Assembly (NCBI GenBank): GCA_014155875.1
Contig: JACEFZ010001343.1
Span: forward strand, 124,001 to 188,000
Source of the DNA: Cepaea nemoralis
Lineage: Eukaryota; Mollusca; Gastropoda; Stylommatophora; Helicidae
DNA: 64,000 nt
Direction of reading: 5' to 3'
The position numbers and the translations under genes are program-made. Shown here in pieces: positions 1 to 10,327 of this stretch. Each line of letters starts with the position of its first letter. The first letter of the stretch is position 1. The notes under the pieces were generated by a model. That model had not been told where the DNA came from, did no database searches, and saw only the letters and a program-made list of their open reading frames with translations.

Positions 1-66
1 GTCTGTCTTTCTCCACCTGTTTTCCTTCACACTATCTCAATTTGGATTTTTACACACACACACAAG

Positions 67-250
67 GATCGAAAGGATAAAAGCACTCACTCTTAAACTT
101 CTGGTGCACTAATGGAGAGGTAAGGTGTGCAGTCTCTACACCAGCACTGAGTTTAACTTGAACTTTGACTTCTCATTCACAATGTAATGGCAAACATCTA
201 CATGTAATATTGCCTAGAAAATCAACACAGGGCTAATCGCAACGTCCTAC
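67..250 (+). repeat. SINE-B-like fragment (tRNA-derived head and body)
   Basis: Contains GGATAAAAGCACTCACTCTTA and then text resembling 54785-54900 and 55330-55445 (…TTGACTTCTCATTCACAATG…AATGGCAAAC, then ACATGCAACATTTTA). Same orientation as those copies. Diverged, boundaries approximate. Confidence 0.5.
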
Positions 251-667
251 AAAGGACATGCAACATTTTATACACATATATTTGCATCGGGCTGAAGTTG
301 GCAGACAATAAAACCAGGGAAGGCTACATGACCAACCTTGGCCTAGTTCCAGCCAGTTCATATGTGCCTGGCTGAACCATGTCTTGGTTACATTCCAGTA
401 CACCTATCTGCAGATGTGAAGTTCCTGTGCTGGTCTTACAAACCCCGTTTCTGAGCTTGGAGAGGGGAGGGAGAGCTCTGCACTAGTCTCCAAGTGCATA
501 GTACTTTGGTAGCAGTTCGGGAGAAGTCTCATCAGCAACCTCAGAATGTTGCTCTTATCATGGCATGGCGAAGAAATTCTCAGCCCTCTGTCATTTCCTC
601 TGTTTCATGCATGGTCATGCCCAAGGTGTCTTCAGTGTCCTGTGTCCACCTTTGTGCTGGTCAAGCC
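251..667. other. No gene seen; flank of 21-bp array
   Basis: Nothing coding is supported. The part at about 620-667 resembles, in reverse complement, the unit of the 62-bp array near 48.2 kb (GGACACAGGACACTG-type text), so it is probably an interspersed repeat that has spawned arrays at both sites. Confidence 0.4.
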
Positions 668-1395
668 CCGTCTTCCATTCCAGGACCTCTGCCTTCCATT
701 CCAGGACCCCTGCCTTCCATTCCAGGACCGCTGCTTTCCATTCCAGGACCCCTGCCTTCCAGTCCAGAATCCCTGCCTTCTATTCCAGGACCCCTTCCTT
801 CCATTCCAGGACCCCTGCCTTCCATTCCAGGACCCCTGCCTTCCATTCCAGAATCCCTGCCTTCCATTCCAGGACCTGTCTTCCATTCTAGGACCCCTGC
901 CTTCCATTCCAGGACCCCTGCCTTCCATTCCAGGACCCTTGCTTTCCATTTCAGAATCCCTGCCTTCCATTCCAGGACCCTTATCTTCCATTCCAGAATC
1001 CCTGCCTTCCATTCCAGAATCCCTGCCTTCCATTCCAGGACCCCTGCCTTCCATTCCAGGACCCCTGCCTTCCATTCCAGGACCCCTGCCTTCCATTCCA
1101 GGACCCCTGCCTTCCATTCCAGGACCCCTGCCTTCCATTCCAGGACCCCCCTACCTTCCATTCCAGGACCCCTACCTTCCATTCCAGGACCTCTGCCTTC
1201 CATTCCAGGATCCCCCTGCCTTCTATTCCAGGACCTCTGCCTTCCATTCCAGGACCCCTGCCTTCCATTCCAGGACCCCTTCCTTCCATTCCAGGACCCC
1301 TGCCTTCCATTCCAGGACCCATGCCTTCCATTCCAGGACCCCTGCCTTCCATTCCAGGATACCTTCATTCCAGGACCCCTGCCTTCCATTACAGA
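668..1395. repeat. 21-bp minisatellite
   Basis: About 34 units of CCATTCCAGGACCCCTGCCTT with point variants (GAATCCC, GACCCTT) and a few indels. Since 21 is a multiple of 3 and the unit lacks stops in every frame, long spurious reading frames run through it on both strands (PSIPGPL, PAFHSRT, LPFQDPC; MEGRGPG and others). It lies upstream of the TSP1 exon, presumably in an intron. Confidence 0.95.
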
Positions 1396-1574
1396 AGTTT
1401 CAGAGTCACAATGCTCTTTATGAGCCAGTTTTCTTCAGTGTTAATATTTTTTTTCTCCACTCGCTCGCTTTGAACTCAAGCATAGTTCATACACATGCAA
1501 CTATTTATAGTACACTGGACTAAATTTTGTGTATAGATTAGCTTTACCTATTACCAGTGTTTCTTGCTATTAGG

Positions 1575-1690
1575 CGAAAAACCCACTCTGACTTCTGAGG
1601 TATATGTAATTTACATCCCCAAGTCAAGGACGAATAGTCAAGATTTTAGTCCTGCTGACCGGTTTAGGGGTTGAACCCATCAGTGTTTGT
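1575..1690 (-). repeat. SINE-B fragment (antisense)
   Basis: The reverse complement carries GGGTTCAACCCCTAAACC (B-box-like), then GACTAAAATCTTGACTATTC and CCTTGACTTGGGGATGTAAA, matching the SINE-B copy at 54835-54940. Only the 5' half is present. Confidence 0.7.
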
Positions 1691-1792
1691 ATCTTGTAGA
1701 ATATCAGTGTTTTGTGTTAAATCATGATACATGGTATTCTAAATAATTGTCCTGTAAAATTCAAGAACGACGGACCTGATTTTCTTCTTTAA
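1690..1792 (+). repeat. Interspersed fragment with one unexpanded copy of the 40-bp minisatellite unit
   Basis: TATCTTGTAGAATATCAGTG, then TTAAATCATGATACATGGTA, then AATTGTCCTGTAAAATTCAA and CCTGATTTT. It lines up with both flanks of the array at 45833-46752 (TATCTTGTAGAATTTCAGTA on the left; GAATTGTCCGGTAACATTCA and CCTGATTTT on the right), with a single unit in place of about 23. Confidence 0.7.
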
Positions 1793-1962
1793 TGATTGCA
1801 GTAATGGTCAGGACTTACCTATGTGTTGCCACTGGAATATGATTGTAAATGGGGTAACATATTGTGAAGCTTCCATTACATCATCAGCGAAGTGATTGTG
1901 AAGGATGCAGCAAATGTTGATGTTTTCGTTGAATCATAAATAAAGTCCATTATTTTTTCCAG

Positions 1963-2120
1963 CACGCTTTCATGACTGGGGGGAGTGGGGACCATGCTCT
2001 GTAACTTGTGGCAAGGGAGTGAGGGCCCGCAGTCGGGTGTGTGTGACGGCCGACAGAGAGATGAAGTGTAAAGGGCCTTCAACTACACTAGAGAAGTGCT
2101 CATTTCCTAAATGTAAACCG
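1963..2120 (+). CDS. Exon: thrombospondin type-1 (TSP1) domain
   Basis: The frame starts with two bases completing a split codon (phase 1). It then shows the TSP1 signature: WGEW followed by PCSVTCGKG, then an R-x-R-x-C pair of arginines, and closing cysteines in EKCSFPKCKP. The conserved tryptophans, CSxTCG core and six cysteines are all present, so the domain should fold, with C-mannosylation and O-fucosylation sites typical of the family. The acceptor is a T-rich tract ending in ccag at 1959-1962. The donor is gtatgt at 2121. The exon ends in phase 0, which matches the start of the next exon. It would be extracellular. Confidence 0.87.
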
Positions 2121-2219
2121 GTATGTGCCTGGAGTGGAACGATTGTGCCTGGGTGTAGATGAGATGTTCTATATTTGTAAACATGAAAACATTTCTGTCC
2201 CAGACAAGCTGGTATTTTA

Positions 2220-2350
2220 ATATAACCATTGTCTTGTTATGAAGGACGCCACAGTAGCAGTGACTAGCACTCTGTCTCAGTGGTCATGGGTTCAATTTCT
2301 CATCGAGGCTGACCTTATCAAGGCTCACAGGTCAACCCAACCTATAAGGG
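2220..2350 (+). repeat. SINE-A 5' half (tRNA-derived)
   Basis: GCCACAGTAGCAGTGACTAG (A-box region), then GGTTCAATTTCTCATCGAGG (degenerate B box), then GGTCAACCCAACC. Nearly identical to the copy starting at 3043, in the same orientation. Confidence 0.75.
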
Positions 2351-3042
2351 GTACAGATCTAGAGCTTGTACTGTCTCAAATCGGCTATGTAGCCATCCCT
2401 TCGAGCGAGGGCAGTGCATCTGAGAATGGGACTGTTCGCTGTGGGCGAAACACCATATGGCAGCAGTCACCAAAGTCAGGTAAATATCAGTCGAAATCCA
2501 ACCTCCTTTCGGTGTTGGTAGTCTTCTTGCGAGGACCGCATTCTGCAGCAAAGACCAGGAGAGGGATTGAGGAACTTAATCCACAGCTAATTAACCTAGA
2601 GGAAGAGCCGGCTTCCCAGAGTGCGGCTCTATGAGCCATGAACAGGGTACGAAAGAACAAAACATGGCAATGAAGAACGCGGAGGCGACAGAGGCAATGG
2701 CCAGAGAAGAAGCTGGCCATAGGTGCTAGAATTTGTGTGAGGGCACGAAGCACCGGGTGCACCTGGCTCTCCTCCCCGAGAGAAGAGTGACTTAGGAGAA
2801 GGCATTTTTTGCAGGTATGGGACAAACACGAAAACAATGCACGGGCACCACAAAGAACGAATGTCTGGAAGCATGGTTCAAACACACGGCAGGAGAAAGA
2901 ACACAGAGTCATGACCCGGGTGGGCCCACCCCAGAGAGTATCAAGAAAGTAAATGGCCGAAACACTCTGGGTAAGGGGACCTCTACTGATGATTAGAAGT
3001 CCCCTGTCGTGCTTGCTCCATGGCAGAGTTGTTATCACTAAA
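2351..3042. other. Unassigned GC-richer segment between two SINE-A copies
   Basis: About 690 bp of moderately GC-rich sequence bracketed by direct SINE-A repeats about 820 bp apart. It contains broken coding-like text on both strands but no clear open frame, splice-bounded exon or motif. It may be part of a longer retroelement. Confidence 0.35.
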
Positions 3043-3350
3043 ATAACCATTGCCTTGTTACAAATGGCGCCACAGTAGCAGTGACTAGCACTCTGGTCTG
3101 CTGGCCCAGTCGTCATGGGTTCAATTTCTCATCGAGGCAGATTTTTAAAATGGACCAGGCTCCCAGGGCAACCCAATCTAGATTGGCTACCAGACGATGA
3201 CCTGGGAAGTTAAGGTGGTGTAGTATTGACCATATGACACGTCGGGTGCTGATTGGTCTACAGATAATATGGGTGTATTGACATCATGTACCAAATGTAT
3301 CTCATGGCATGTATAAGGGTCTTTTACTTTTACTTTGTACCTGCAATGCA
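3043..3350 (+). repeat. SINE-A, near full length
   Basis: Head GCCACAGTAGCAGTGACTAG, B-box-like GGGTTCAATTTCTCATCGAG, body GGCTCCCAGGGCAACCCAAT, GACCTGGGAAGTTAAGGTGG and GGTGCTGATTGGTCTACAG, then a CTTTTACTTTTACTTT end. Use this as the reference copy for the fragments elsewhere. Confidence 0.8.
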
Positions 3351-3936
3351 TGTACCTTTGTGATACCATCAATACAAGTGTTTGTGAAATGTGGAATGGA
3401 ATACAGAAGGCAGATTAAAACTGAATATTATTAGACAATATATATGTATGTGTGTGCCTACATGCGCATGCTTGTACACACGAGAGAGGTCTTTAAACTT
3501 TGGCTGGGAAAAATACAATTACTCACCTGGAGATCTGAAACTCTATTTCCCCTTCAAAGTCTTTTTGAGACTGTACACACTTCTCCCAGCAGGTTCCACT
3601 ATTGCTGGAAGTGTTTAAGAAGGTTTCTATTATTTCTGAATACATCCTCCTAAATAGGCCTTTTATGTCTTGTGAGTCATTTTTTTTGTCTTCATGTATG
3701 TGCTCATTTCCATATACTCTAAATCTCTGACTCACAAAAACAAAATATCTTTCATGTGGCACTCTTTCAATCAGAGGCGTGCCATGTTTGTTTCCACTTC
3801 AACACTTCCTGTGACCAGGCATGATGTCTTGAGTCACTCAAAATGTTCAGGTTGAAACAACAGTGGCATGCTTTAGGTTGGATAAGAGCCAACTGTGAAA
3901 AAATATTACTTCCTCTGAATGCATATGTGAAGCTGA

Positions 3937-4025
3937 TGAACGAACGAACGAACGAACAAACAAACTTTATTTTCAAAGGGTTAAGAATTGGGCACGCAGG
4001 CCCGTCTAACATTCTGCCCTTCTAT
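3937..4025 (-). repeat. Retroelement 3' end (antisense) with (TTCG)n/(TTTG)n tail
   Basis: The reverse complement reads GACGGGCCTGCGTGCCCAAT, then CCCTTTGAAAATAAAG and a tail of TTTG and TTCG repeats. The same end occurs in + orientation at 19935-20010. AATAAA just before a short tandem tail suggests a non-LTR 3' terminus. Confidence 0.7.
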
Positions 4026-4443
4026 CACTCTCTTTCATACATTATTTCATTCACACATCATTCAAGGCTAACAGAGAACAGCAACAATATAAAAGATATG
4101 CATTATAAAGGCATGAGCAAAATGTGAACATCAAAACTACACGACTCAGTAATATTAGATAATGGTCTGACACTTGTTATTAGCCATGTGGAATATACTG
4201 GCCTACCAAAAGGGGACTGGCTGTTATACTAGGGTTTTGTTATTATTATTATTATCTCTATTATTAAGGGGGAAGGTAATCCGTACTGATGAAGGTTATA
4301 GGAGCTTCCTTGAAACATCTCTAACATTTATAGTTAACATATTTTGACTAAACCGACCAGAATTCTCCTATATGCATGTAACGAGAGAGTCTTTGAGCAT
4401 TTGTAATCAGAGGTACTAAGAATTTTCTGTTTTCTTACCACAG
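4026..4443. other. Intronic; no feature beyond a short ATT run
   Basis: A short (ATT)n tract lies near 4240-4265. Nothing else is recognised before the acceptor of the stalk exon. Confidence 0.5.
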
Positions 4444-4705
4444 AAAGCACCACATGCGGCCCCAGCATCTGTCAATGTTGCTCCTCTTGTAGCAGGGCCA
4501 TCTGTGGCCTATATTTTAAGTCCTGGAATTGCTATTGGTGCCGGTGCCTACCCGGTGGCCCAGCCTGCCCCTGGGACACACCCTGGTGAATATGTGGCTG
4601 TGCCTGAAACTGGGGCCAATCAGAACCGTCCCCCTAATTACATGGCTGCAGGTGGAGCGGCCGGCTTTGGAGCAGTTGCTGCAGCAAGTGTGGAACATCC
4701 TAAAG
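4444..4705 (+). CDS. Exon: Ala/Pro/Gly-rich extracellular stalk
   Basis: Follows a pyrimidine-rich acceptor (ttttcttaccacag, ending 4443) and ends at the donor AAG|GTATCA. It starts in phase 0 and ends in phase 1, fitting both neighbours. It encodes residues 53-139, low in charge and rich in Ala, Gly, Pro and Val, with segments such as AIGAGAYPVAQPAPG and AGGAAGFGAVAAAS. There are no cysteines, so it reads as a flexible, possibly O-glycosylated linker between the TSP1 domain and the membrane. Reading through the donor adds a short simple-repeat run of isoleucines, which supports splicing here. Confidence 0.78.
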
Positions 4706-4759
4706 GTATCATCATCATCATTGCCTTCTGGCATGAGAGATCATGCTCAACATTTCGCT

Positions 4760-5510
4760 TTCTTCAGTAGAATGCATCAATTGAAGTATTGACATTTTTC
4801 CAATCCATGATGAAAGTCTTTAAGAAATCTTCTCTCGGTGTCTTTATCTATCTTTCTTTTGACAGATCTGTCAAGTTGTAGTGGTCCAGTGGTTGTACTT
4901 TTATATGGATGTGAAGCTTGGACAATGAGCAGTCAAGCTGAAAAACATCTGATGGCTGTAGAAATGTGGTGTCTGAGGAAAATTCAAAGAATACCATGGA
5001 CAGCCAGAAAGACCAATGAACAAGTCCTTCAAGAAACAAATGAAGATTGTAAACTGATTAGAGACATTAGACGTAGACAGTCACAATTTTTTGGGCATGT
5101 TATGAGAAGAAATGATTTGGAGAACTTGGTGACAACTGGTAAGATCGAGGGGAACAGACCAAGGGGAAGACCTAGAAGCAAGTACCTGGATGGCTTGGCC
5201 ATGTGGCATGGTCGAGACAGAAACATGGAGCTGATCCACAACTCTGGTGATCGAGTGAGATGGCAGAACATGACCGCCCACACTTACCGGCATGGCACAT
5301 GATGGATGGATGGATGGTCCAGTTGTAAGGGTAGTCCCATAGCTTTCTCCAATAGAATGAATCAGTTTGTGTATGACATTTGTCCATTCCATGATGAAAG
5401 TCTTTGAGAAATCTTCTCTCCATGTCTGTATCTATCTTTCTTTTGATAAATGTGTCCAGATGTAAAAGTAGTTCCATAGCTCCTTCCCAGATTAGAAGGT
5501 ACATAATCAT
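4760..5510. repeat. Tandem duplication of about 150 bp, split by a LINE
   Basis: AATAGAATGAATCAG-type text and CCATGATGAAAGTCTTTGAG occur at 4765-4885 and again at 5350-5475; a third partial start (GTAGTTCCATAGCTCC) is at about 5467. Removing the LINE insertion gives a period of about 150 bp. Confidence 0.65.
4891..5315 (+). pseudogene. LINE family 2 fragment, RT C-terminus, with 8-bp target duplication
   Basis: Encodes LLYGCEAWTMSSQAEKH, CLRKIQRIPWTARKTNEQVL, FFGHVMRRNDLENLVTTGKI and RPRGRPRSKYLDGL, the thumb/C-terminal region of a non-LTR reverse transcriptase. It is 5'-truncated and ends in a (GATG)n tail. It is flanked by GGTCCAGT at 4883-4890 and 5316-5323, a likely target-site duplication. 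The frame is open almost to the end (TGA at 5300-5302), so it is fairly young, but it lacks the endonuclease and RT catalytic core. Confidence 0.85.
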
Positions 5511-5925
5511 ATTTGAATATGTACTGCATATTGACAAACCACTGGTTTACATAACTAGATCAGTTGGTGAGAGACACATATGATCAGTCAAGATACAGAC
5601 ATCTCAACAAGAGACCTGTTAAATCTTTTTAGATGTTTAACGCATCATCTACTGTTGAGCATGCATTTGCAACAAAATATGCCTGCCCAAGAATGCTCTG
5701 AGGTTAAATTTGGGAAAGTACCAAACTAAAATTTTAAATCCTAAAGTTAAATGAGTACTGTCATAGGGATGAGAAACATGGTTAATGACTAAAACATTTA
5801 CAAATAAACCACAAACATTAATTAATTGGTGTCTGCACAGATTAGAAGGACTTGGAATTAAATGACAGAATCACTAATGCAGAGCTTAATGAGAAAGCTA
5901 GACAGATTCCTGCAAATCAAGAGTT
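5511..5925. other. Intronic; nothing recognised
   Basis: AT-rich sequence with no coding, RNA or repeat signal recognised. Confidence 0.4.
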
Positions 5926-6570
5926 GTGGGAAAATACACTGGTGCCGGATAGGATAAACATTGGGAAAATACACTGGTGCCAGATAGGATAAACATTGGG
6001 AAAATATACTGGTGCCAGATAGGATAAACATTGTGAAAATATACTGGTGCCGGATAGGATAAACATTGTGAAAATATACTGGTGCCAGATAGAACAAGCA
6101 TTGTGAAAATACACTGGTGCCGGATAGGATAAACATTGTGAAAATACACTGGTGCCAGATAGGATAAACATTGTGAAAATACACTGGTGCCAGATAGGAT
6201 AAACATTGTGAAAATATACTGGTGCCGGATAGGATAAACATTGGGAAAATATACTGGTGCCAGATAGAACAAGCATTGTGAAAATATACTGATGCCGGAT
6301 AGAACAAGCATTGTGAAAATACACTGGTGCCGGATAGGATAAACATTGTGAAAATACACTGGTGCCAGATAGGATAAACATTGTGAAAATACACTGGTGC
6401 CAGATAGGATAAACATTGTGAAAATACACTGGTGCCAGATAGGATAAACATTGTGAAAATACACTGGTGCCAGATAGGATAAACATTGGGAAAATACACT
6501 GGTGCCAGATAGGATAAACATTGGGAAAATACACTGGTGCCAGATAGGATAAACATTGTGAAAACATGAT
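5926..6570. repeat. 35-bp minisatellite
   Basis: About 18 units beginning GGTGCCAGATAGGATAAACA and continuing TTGTGAAAATACACT. One variant reads GATAGAACAAGCATTG. 35 is not a multiple of 3, and the minus strand lacks stops in all three frames, so it gives 216-247 residue spurious frames cycling every 105 bp. Confidence 0.95.
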
Positions 6571-6837
6571 AATTGTATAACTAGAAGATCATTCCTCTGA
6601 AATGCACATAGCAAATGAAATAGAGAACAACCTAAAAACACATGGAGAAGAGAATTAGAGACTTAGAAGAATAATATAGGTTGCATTGTGCACACCCTTG
6701 TGAGACCAGTTTTTCGAGGACTCATCAGTAAGAGAAGGAAGGCTCTGATGTGCCAAGGTTGGGGTTCGTGCGGTGCCATGGCCTGTCTTCATCTCCACAG
6801 TCGGCAGATAATAGTCTGGCTAGGGAAGAGAAGAACA

Positions 6838-7510
6838 AAAACATCACATACTGTGAGGCTGTAAGAGAGTCGCATCAGTTCCCCAAAACAAAACATCACA
6901 TACTGTGAGGCTGTAAGAGAGTCGCATCAGTTCCCCAAAACAAAACATCACATACTGTGAGGCTGTAAGAGAGTCGCATCAGTTCCCCAAAACAAAACAT
7001 CACATACTGTGAGGCTGTAAGAGAGTCGCATCAGTTCCCCAAAACAAAACATCACATACTGTGAGGCTGTAAGAGAGTCGCATCAGTTCCCCAAAACAAA
7101 ACATCACATACTGTGAGGCTGTAAGAGAGTCGCATCAGTTCCCCAAAACAAAACATCACATACTGTGAGGCTGTAAGAGAGTCGCATCAGTTCCCCAAAA
7201 CAAAACATCACATACTGTGAGGCTGTAAGCGAGTCGCATCAGTTCCCCAAAACAAAACATCACATACTGTGAGGCTGTAAGAGAGTCGCATCAGTTCCCC
7301 AAAACAAAACATCACATACTGTGAGGCTGTAAGAGAGTCGCATCAGTTCCCCAAAACAAAACATCACATACTGTGAGGCTGTAAGAGAGTCGCATCAGTT
7401 CCCCAAAACAAAACATCACATACTGTGAGGCTGTAAGAGAGTCGCATCAGTTCCCCAAAACAAAACATCACATACTGTGAGGCTGTAAGAGAGTCGCATC
7501 AGTTCCCCAT
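6838..7510. repeat. 52-bp minisatellite, very homogeneous
   Basis: About 13 units containing AAAACATCACATACTGTGAG, GCTGTAAGAGAGTCGCATCA and GTTCCCC. I see only one internal variant (GTAAGCGAG near 7226). The homogeneity implies recent expansion or homogenisation, or partly an assembly choice. Confidence 0.95.
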
Positions 7511-7659
7511 GATAATGATAGGCAATCAGCACACACGTCTTGCACTCACTGCTTGAAGAGCTAACATGTATGCTTGTCATAGAATGAGTGTGTTGGTTGC
7601 CTTTCAAGATGAAACCAGGTTACTACGAGCCCTAGTCTACAACTTGAATTTATGGAGCT

Positions 7660-7900
7660 TTAAAAAACTACCAGAGTCATGTGTTTGAATACCTGTCGAG
7701 GCAGATATTTTTAATTGACCTAGGCTTCTAGGTTGACCCAACCTAATAAGGGTGCCGGAAAATGTCTTGGGAAGTACAAGTAAATATGGACCGCATTATA
7801 TTGACATTATCCATCAAGTTCTGACTGGTTTATAAAAATATGGAGCTAGAACCATACCCAAAACTCCTCAAGACTTGCAAAATGGTGCTTTACCTTTACT
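7660..7900 (+). repeat. SINE-A, diverged
   Basis: Contains TTTGAATACCTGTCGAGGCA, GACCTAGGCTTCTAGGTTGA, CCCAACCTAATAAGGGTGCC and AAATGTCTTGGGAAGTA, ending GCTTTACCTTTACTG. Aligns to SINE-A at 3043-3350. Confidence 0.7.
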
Positions 7901-8329
7901 GATACCAGCTGTAAGATAATGAGAGGTCAGCATATTGGGAAGCCCACACGTCATTTATGTGTTACAGGAATGGCTAGCAATAAGCTAGTCGTGTACGCTT
8001 ATGTGACACATAACCTCAATGCATCCAGGCCTACAGAATGTGATGGCAGTACCACATCTCTGACCCATGGCAGGAAACTGCTGTGAGACATATTATTATT
8101 ATTAATCTGCAAACATACGTAGGTACGTACAGTTGCATGCAGTTGTTAGGTGTATGTAGGAAACAGCATAGAAATAATGGCTGGAGGAAACTTTGCATTT
8201 TATATCATCTTCAACAATTGTTGGACATTATAGTAACAGAGAGTGCAAATAAATGACTCTCCTTAAATATCAAGAAAACAGTAGTAAGTGGTGATATCAC
8301 AGAAAAAGGTGTCACCAAAATGTGAAATG
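7901..8329. other. Intronic; nothing recognised
   Basis: Contains a short ATT run near 8090. No coding signal. Confidence 0.4.
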
Positions 8330-8955
8330 AAATAGAAGGGAAAATCCTTAACCAAGTGGACAATTTTAAATACTTAGGGGCATTTATAACATTCAGATGG
8401 AAGATGTATCAACAGAGATTAAGAACAGGATAGGGCAAGGAAAAGCTGCATTTCAGAAAATGAAGACTATTTTTATGCAATAAGATTGAATGTAAGAAAG
8501 AGAGTGCTGAAGTAATATATAGAAACTGTTTTGCTGTATGGCAGTGAATCTTGGAATGTAAATGAACAAATTAGGAAGAACTTGGAAGCAACAGAGATGT
8601 GATTCCTGAGACAAATGTTGCAAATTCCTTGGACTGCCAAAGTAACTAACAACGATTGCCTGAAAGAGGCTAATGAAACTAGAACATTATATACTACAAT
8701 TAAAAGAAAAAAAAATTAACAAGTTTTCTTTGGTCATATGATGAGAGAAGAAGCATTGGAGAACATCGTGACACCTGGAAAGATCGAGGGGAAGAGAAGG
8801 CAGAGGCAGGCCAAGAAAAATGATACTGGATGGATTGAGATGGTGACATGAAGGAATATCAGCAGCAGAGGTGATCAGAAAACCAAATACCGAGATCTGT
8901 GGAGAGTCATCGAACGCCTACACCAGCTGGATGGCACTTGATGATGATAACTGTG
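8330..8955 (+). pseudogene. LINE family 3 fragment, RT C-terminus, broken
   Basis: Across frames it encodes NFKYLGAFIT, LLYGSESWNVNEQIRK, LRQMLQIPWTAKVT, FFGHMMREEALENIVTPGKI and an ending like TSWMALDD, followed by a GATGAT tail. Several stops and frame changes break it. A related copy is at 48780-49205. Confidence 0.75.
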
Positions 8956-9084
8956 CATTGGTTTTGCGTTGGTATTAGTGCCAGTCGTTCAGACAGCAAT
9001 GGCAAATTACTGGATGTAAACTTACCAAGAGATCACAGCGGCAGAAATGCTGGTGTTGACTGAGATGTGCTGTAAAAAGAATAT

Positions 9085-9236
9085 TGCAAAAAAAATAAAT
9101 CTGATATATTCTCTCTAATGTCTGATATATTTCTTTTAATGTGACTGATATATTTCCTTCAATATTTTTTATATTTTTCTTTTAATATCTATGTGGTACA
9201 TTTCCTATATGTCTGATATATTTCCTCTAACGGACA
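9085..9236. repeat. Degenerate AT-rich short tandem repeat
   Basis: Four to five loose units around CTGATATATTTCCTTTAATG. Lies just upstream of the 75-bp stalk exon. Confidence 0.6.
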
Positions 9237-9281
9237 GTAGAATATAATCAAAGCACATGCTCATTTCATGTTTCTTTGTAG

Positions 9282-9356
9282 GTCCTATATCAAAGGTTAC
9301 AGTTGTGGAAACTGGAAATGGGGGTGGCCCTCTTGTAATGACCCATCACGAAACAG
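9282..9356 (+). CDS. Exon: short juxtamembrane stalk segment, GC donor
   Basis: A 75-bp exon after the acceptor tttctttgtag. It starts in phase 1 and encodes PISKVTVVETGNGGGPLVM and a few more residues. The only donor that keeps the following transmembrane exon in frame is CAG|GCAAGT at 9354-9362, a strong match to the GC-AG donor consensus. The nearby GT at 9361 would put the next exon out of frame and destroy the hydrophobic helix. It adds residues 141-164 of the extracellular stalk. Confidence 0.77.
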
Positions 9357-9362
9357 GCAAGT

Positions 9363-9940
9363 TGTAACTTAGGATTAACTTATTCTGAAATTCAAAACAA
9401 TTACTCCCTCAGTGCAAAGGCCTCACTATATTTGAGCAATATATATTCGATGAACAATAAACTATTGCTCAGAATATTGTATGAACCAACCTGACCCGGT
9501 TATTACCGCTGTCAGATCCTTGACTTTATTGTTGTGTGTTTTGTTGTGAGCTGTTTAGAATGGGCAACATGAACATTGGGTCCAGCCCAGTTATGAACTC
9601 TTCAGTCACAGCCTTCTACTCCAGAGAGAGTCACTTTGGTGGGTTGCCAGGAACTGACTTTGTTTCCCGAAGGGTGACTACCCAAGTCTAGCAGTTACGC
9701 AAGTCTGGACCATTCAAGGGAGGATCTACCGAAGCCCGGTGAGGCGACTGAAACAGCTGACGGTGTTGACGTTACAGGCGCTGCCTGAGGATGATTTACC
9801 TTAATCCTACACTGCTGATCCTGTGTCTGTCTAACTACGAAACTTCCTACCTTGATCTATACCTGTCTCCTTCTGTACTATTGTACATAATACATTTATG
9901 CATCATTCTTTTGACAAAACCAGAATTGAGTCATGTCGTC
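9363..9940. other. Intronic; nothing recognised
   Basis: A moderately GC-rich part at 9560-9800 has no open frame or repeat match that I can see in the window. Confidence 0.35.
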
Positions 9941-9944
9941 TGGA

Positions 9945-10090
9945 TGGAGCCTTAGTGGTTAACGCTCCAAGGTTGAGAGATTGAGAGGGGTCCAGGGACC
10001 GGAGGGGTTGGTAGACTGAGTGCACCTATACCTAAGCCCAGAACCTATCCCAACTCAGAGTGTAGTAATAGTTCCGCTCACCCCACAGAT
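9945..10090 (+). repeat. Possible tRNA-derived SINE, third type
   Basis: Starts GGATGGAGCCTTAGTGGTTA, resembling a tRNA A-box region, followed by non-tRNA text. No other clear copy was found in the window, so the call is weak. Confidence 0.3.
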
Positions 10091-10142
10091 ATTACGACAG
10101 TGCCCACTTTCTTTAGCACCATTTTCTGGTACTCATCTTGGC

Positions 10143-10326
10143 CTGGGTTGATCTGAGAGTCAAGGTCAATTTAAAAACAAAAATTGTCTCCAGGGAGATT
10201 CAAACATGTGACTACTGGGCCAACAGGCAAGTATGCTGGCCTCTGTGCTCACAAGTGTGCTGGCCACTGTGCTTCGGTGGCTTCCAATTAAGGCAGGTAT
10301 AAGACAGAAAATGAGTTCACGATAGC
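10143..10326 (-). repeat. SINE-A 5' half (antisense)
   Basis: The reverse complement contains GTTGGCCCAGTAGTCACATG, TTTGAATCTCCCTGGAGACA and AATTGACCTTGACTCTCAGA, parallel to SINE-A. It abuts the LINE family 1 start. A similar half copy at 61371-61480 also abuts a family 1 fragment. Confidence 0.6.
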
Positions 10327-10327
10327 C

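Noticed and set aside
494..1523. Several 100-325 residue frames on both strands, rich in Pro, Phe and Gly
   Set aside because: They are all readings of one 21-bp tandem repeat whose unit lacks stops in every frame; no start context, splice sites or homology.
2239..3116. Frames of 131 and 209 residues around 2.2-3.1 kb
   Set aside because: They run across two SINE-A copies and the segment between them, with no domain and no splice support.
5858..6641. Three overlapping minus-strand frames of 216-247 residues with hydrophobic repeats
   Set aside because: Products of the 35-bp minisatellite in three phases; identical peptide cycles in different frames show no coding constraint.
9361..9362. GT donor for the 75-bp exon
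   Set aside because: It would put the transmembrane exon out of frame; the GC donor four bases earlier fits the consensus and the frame.
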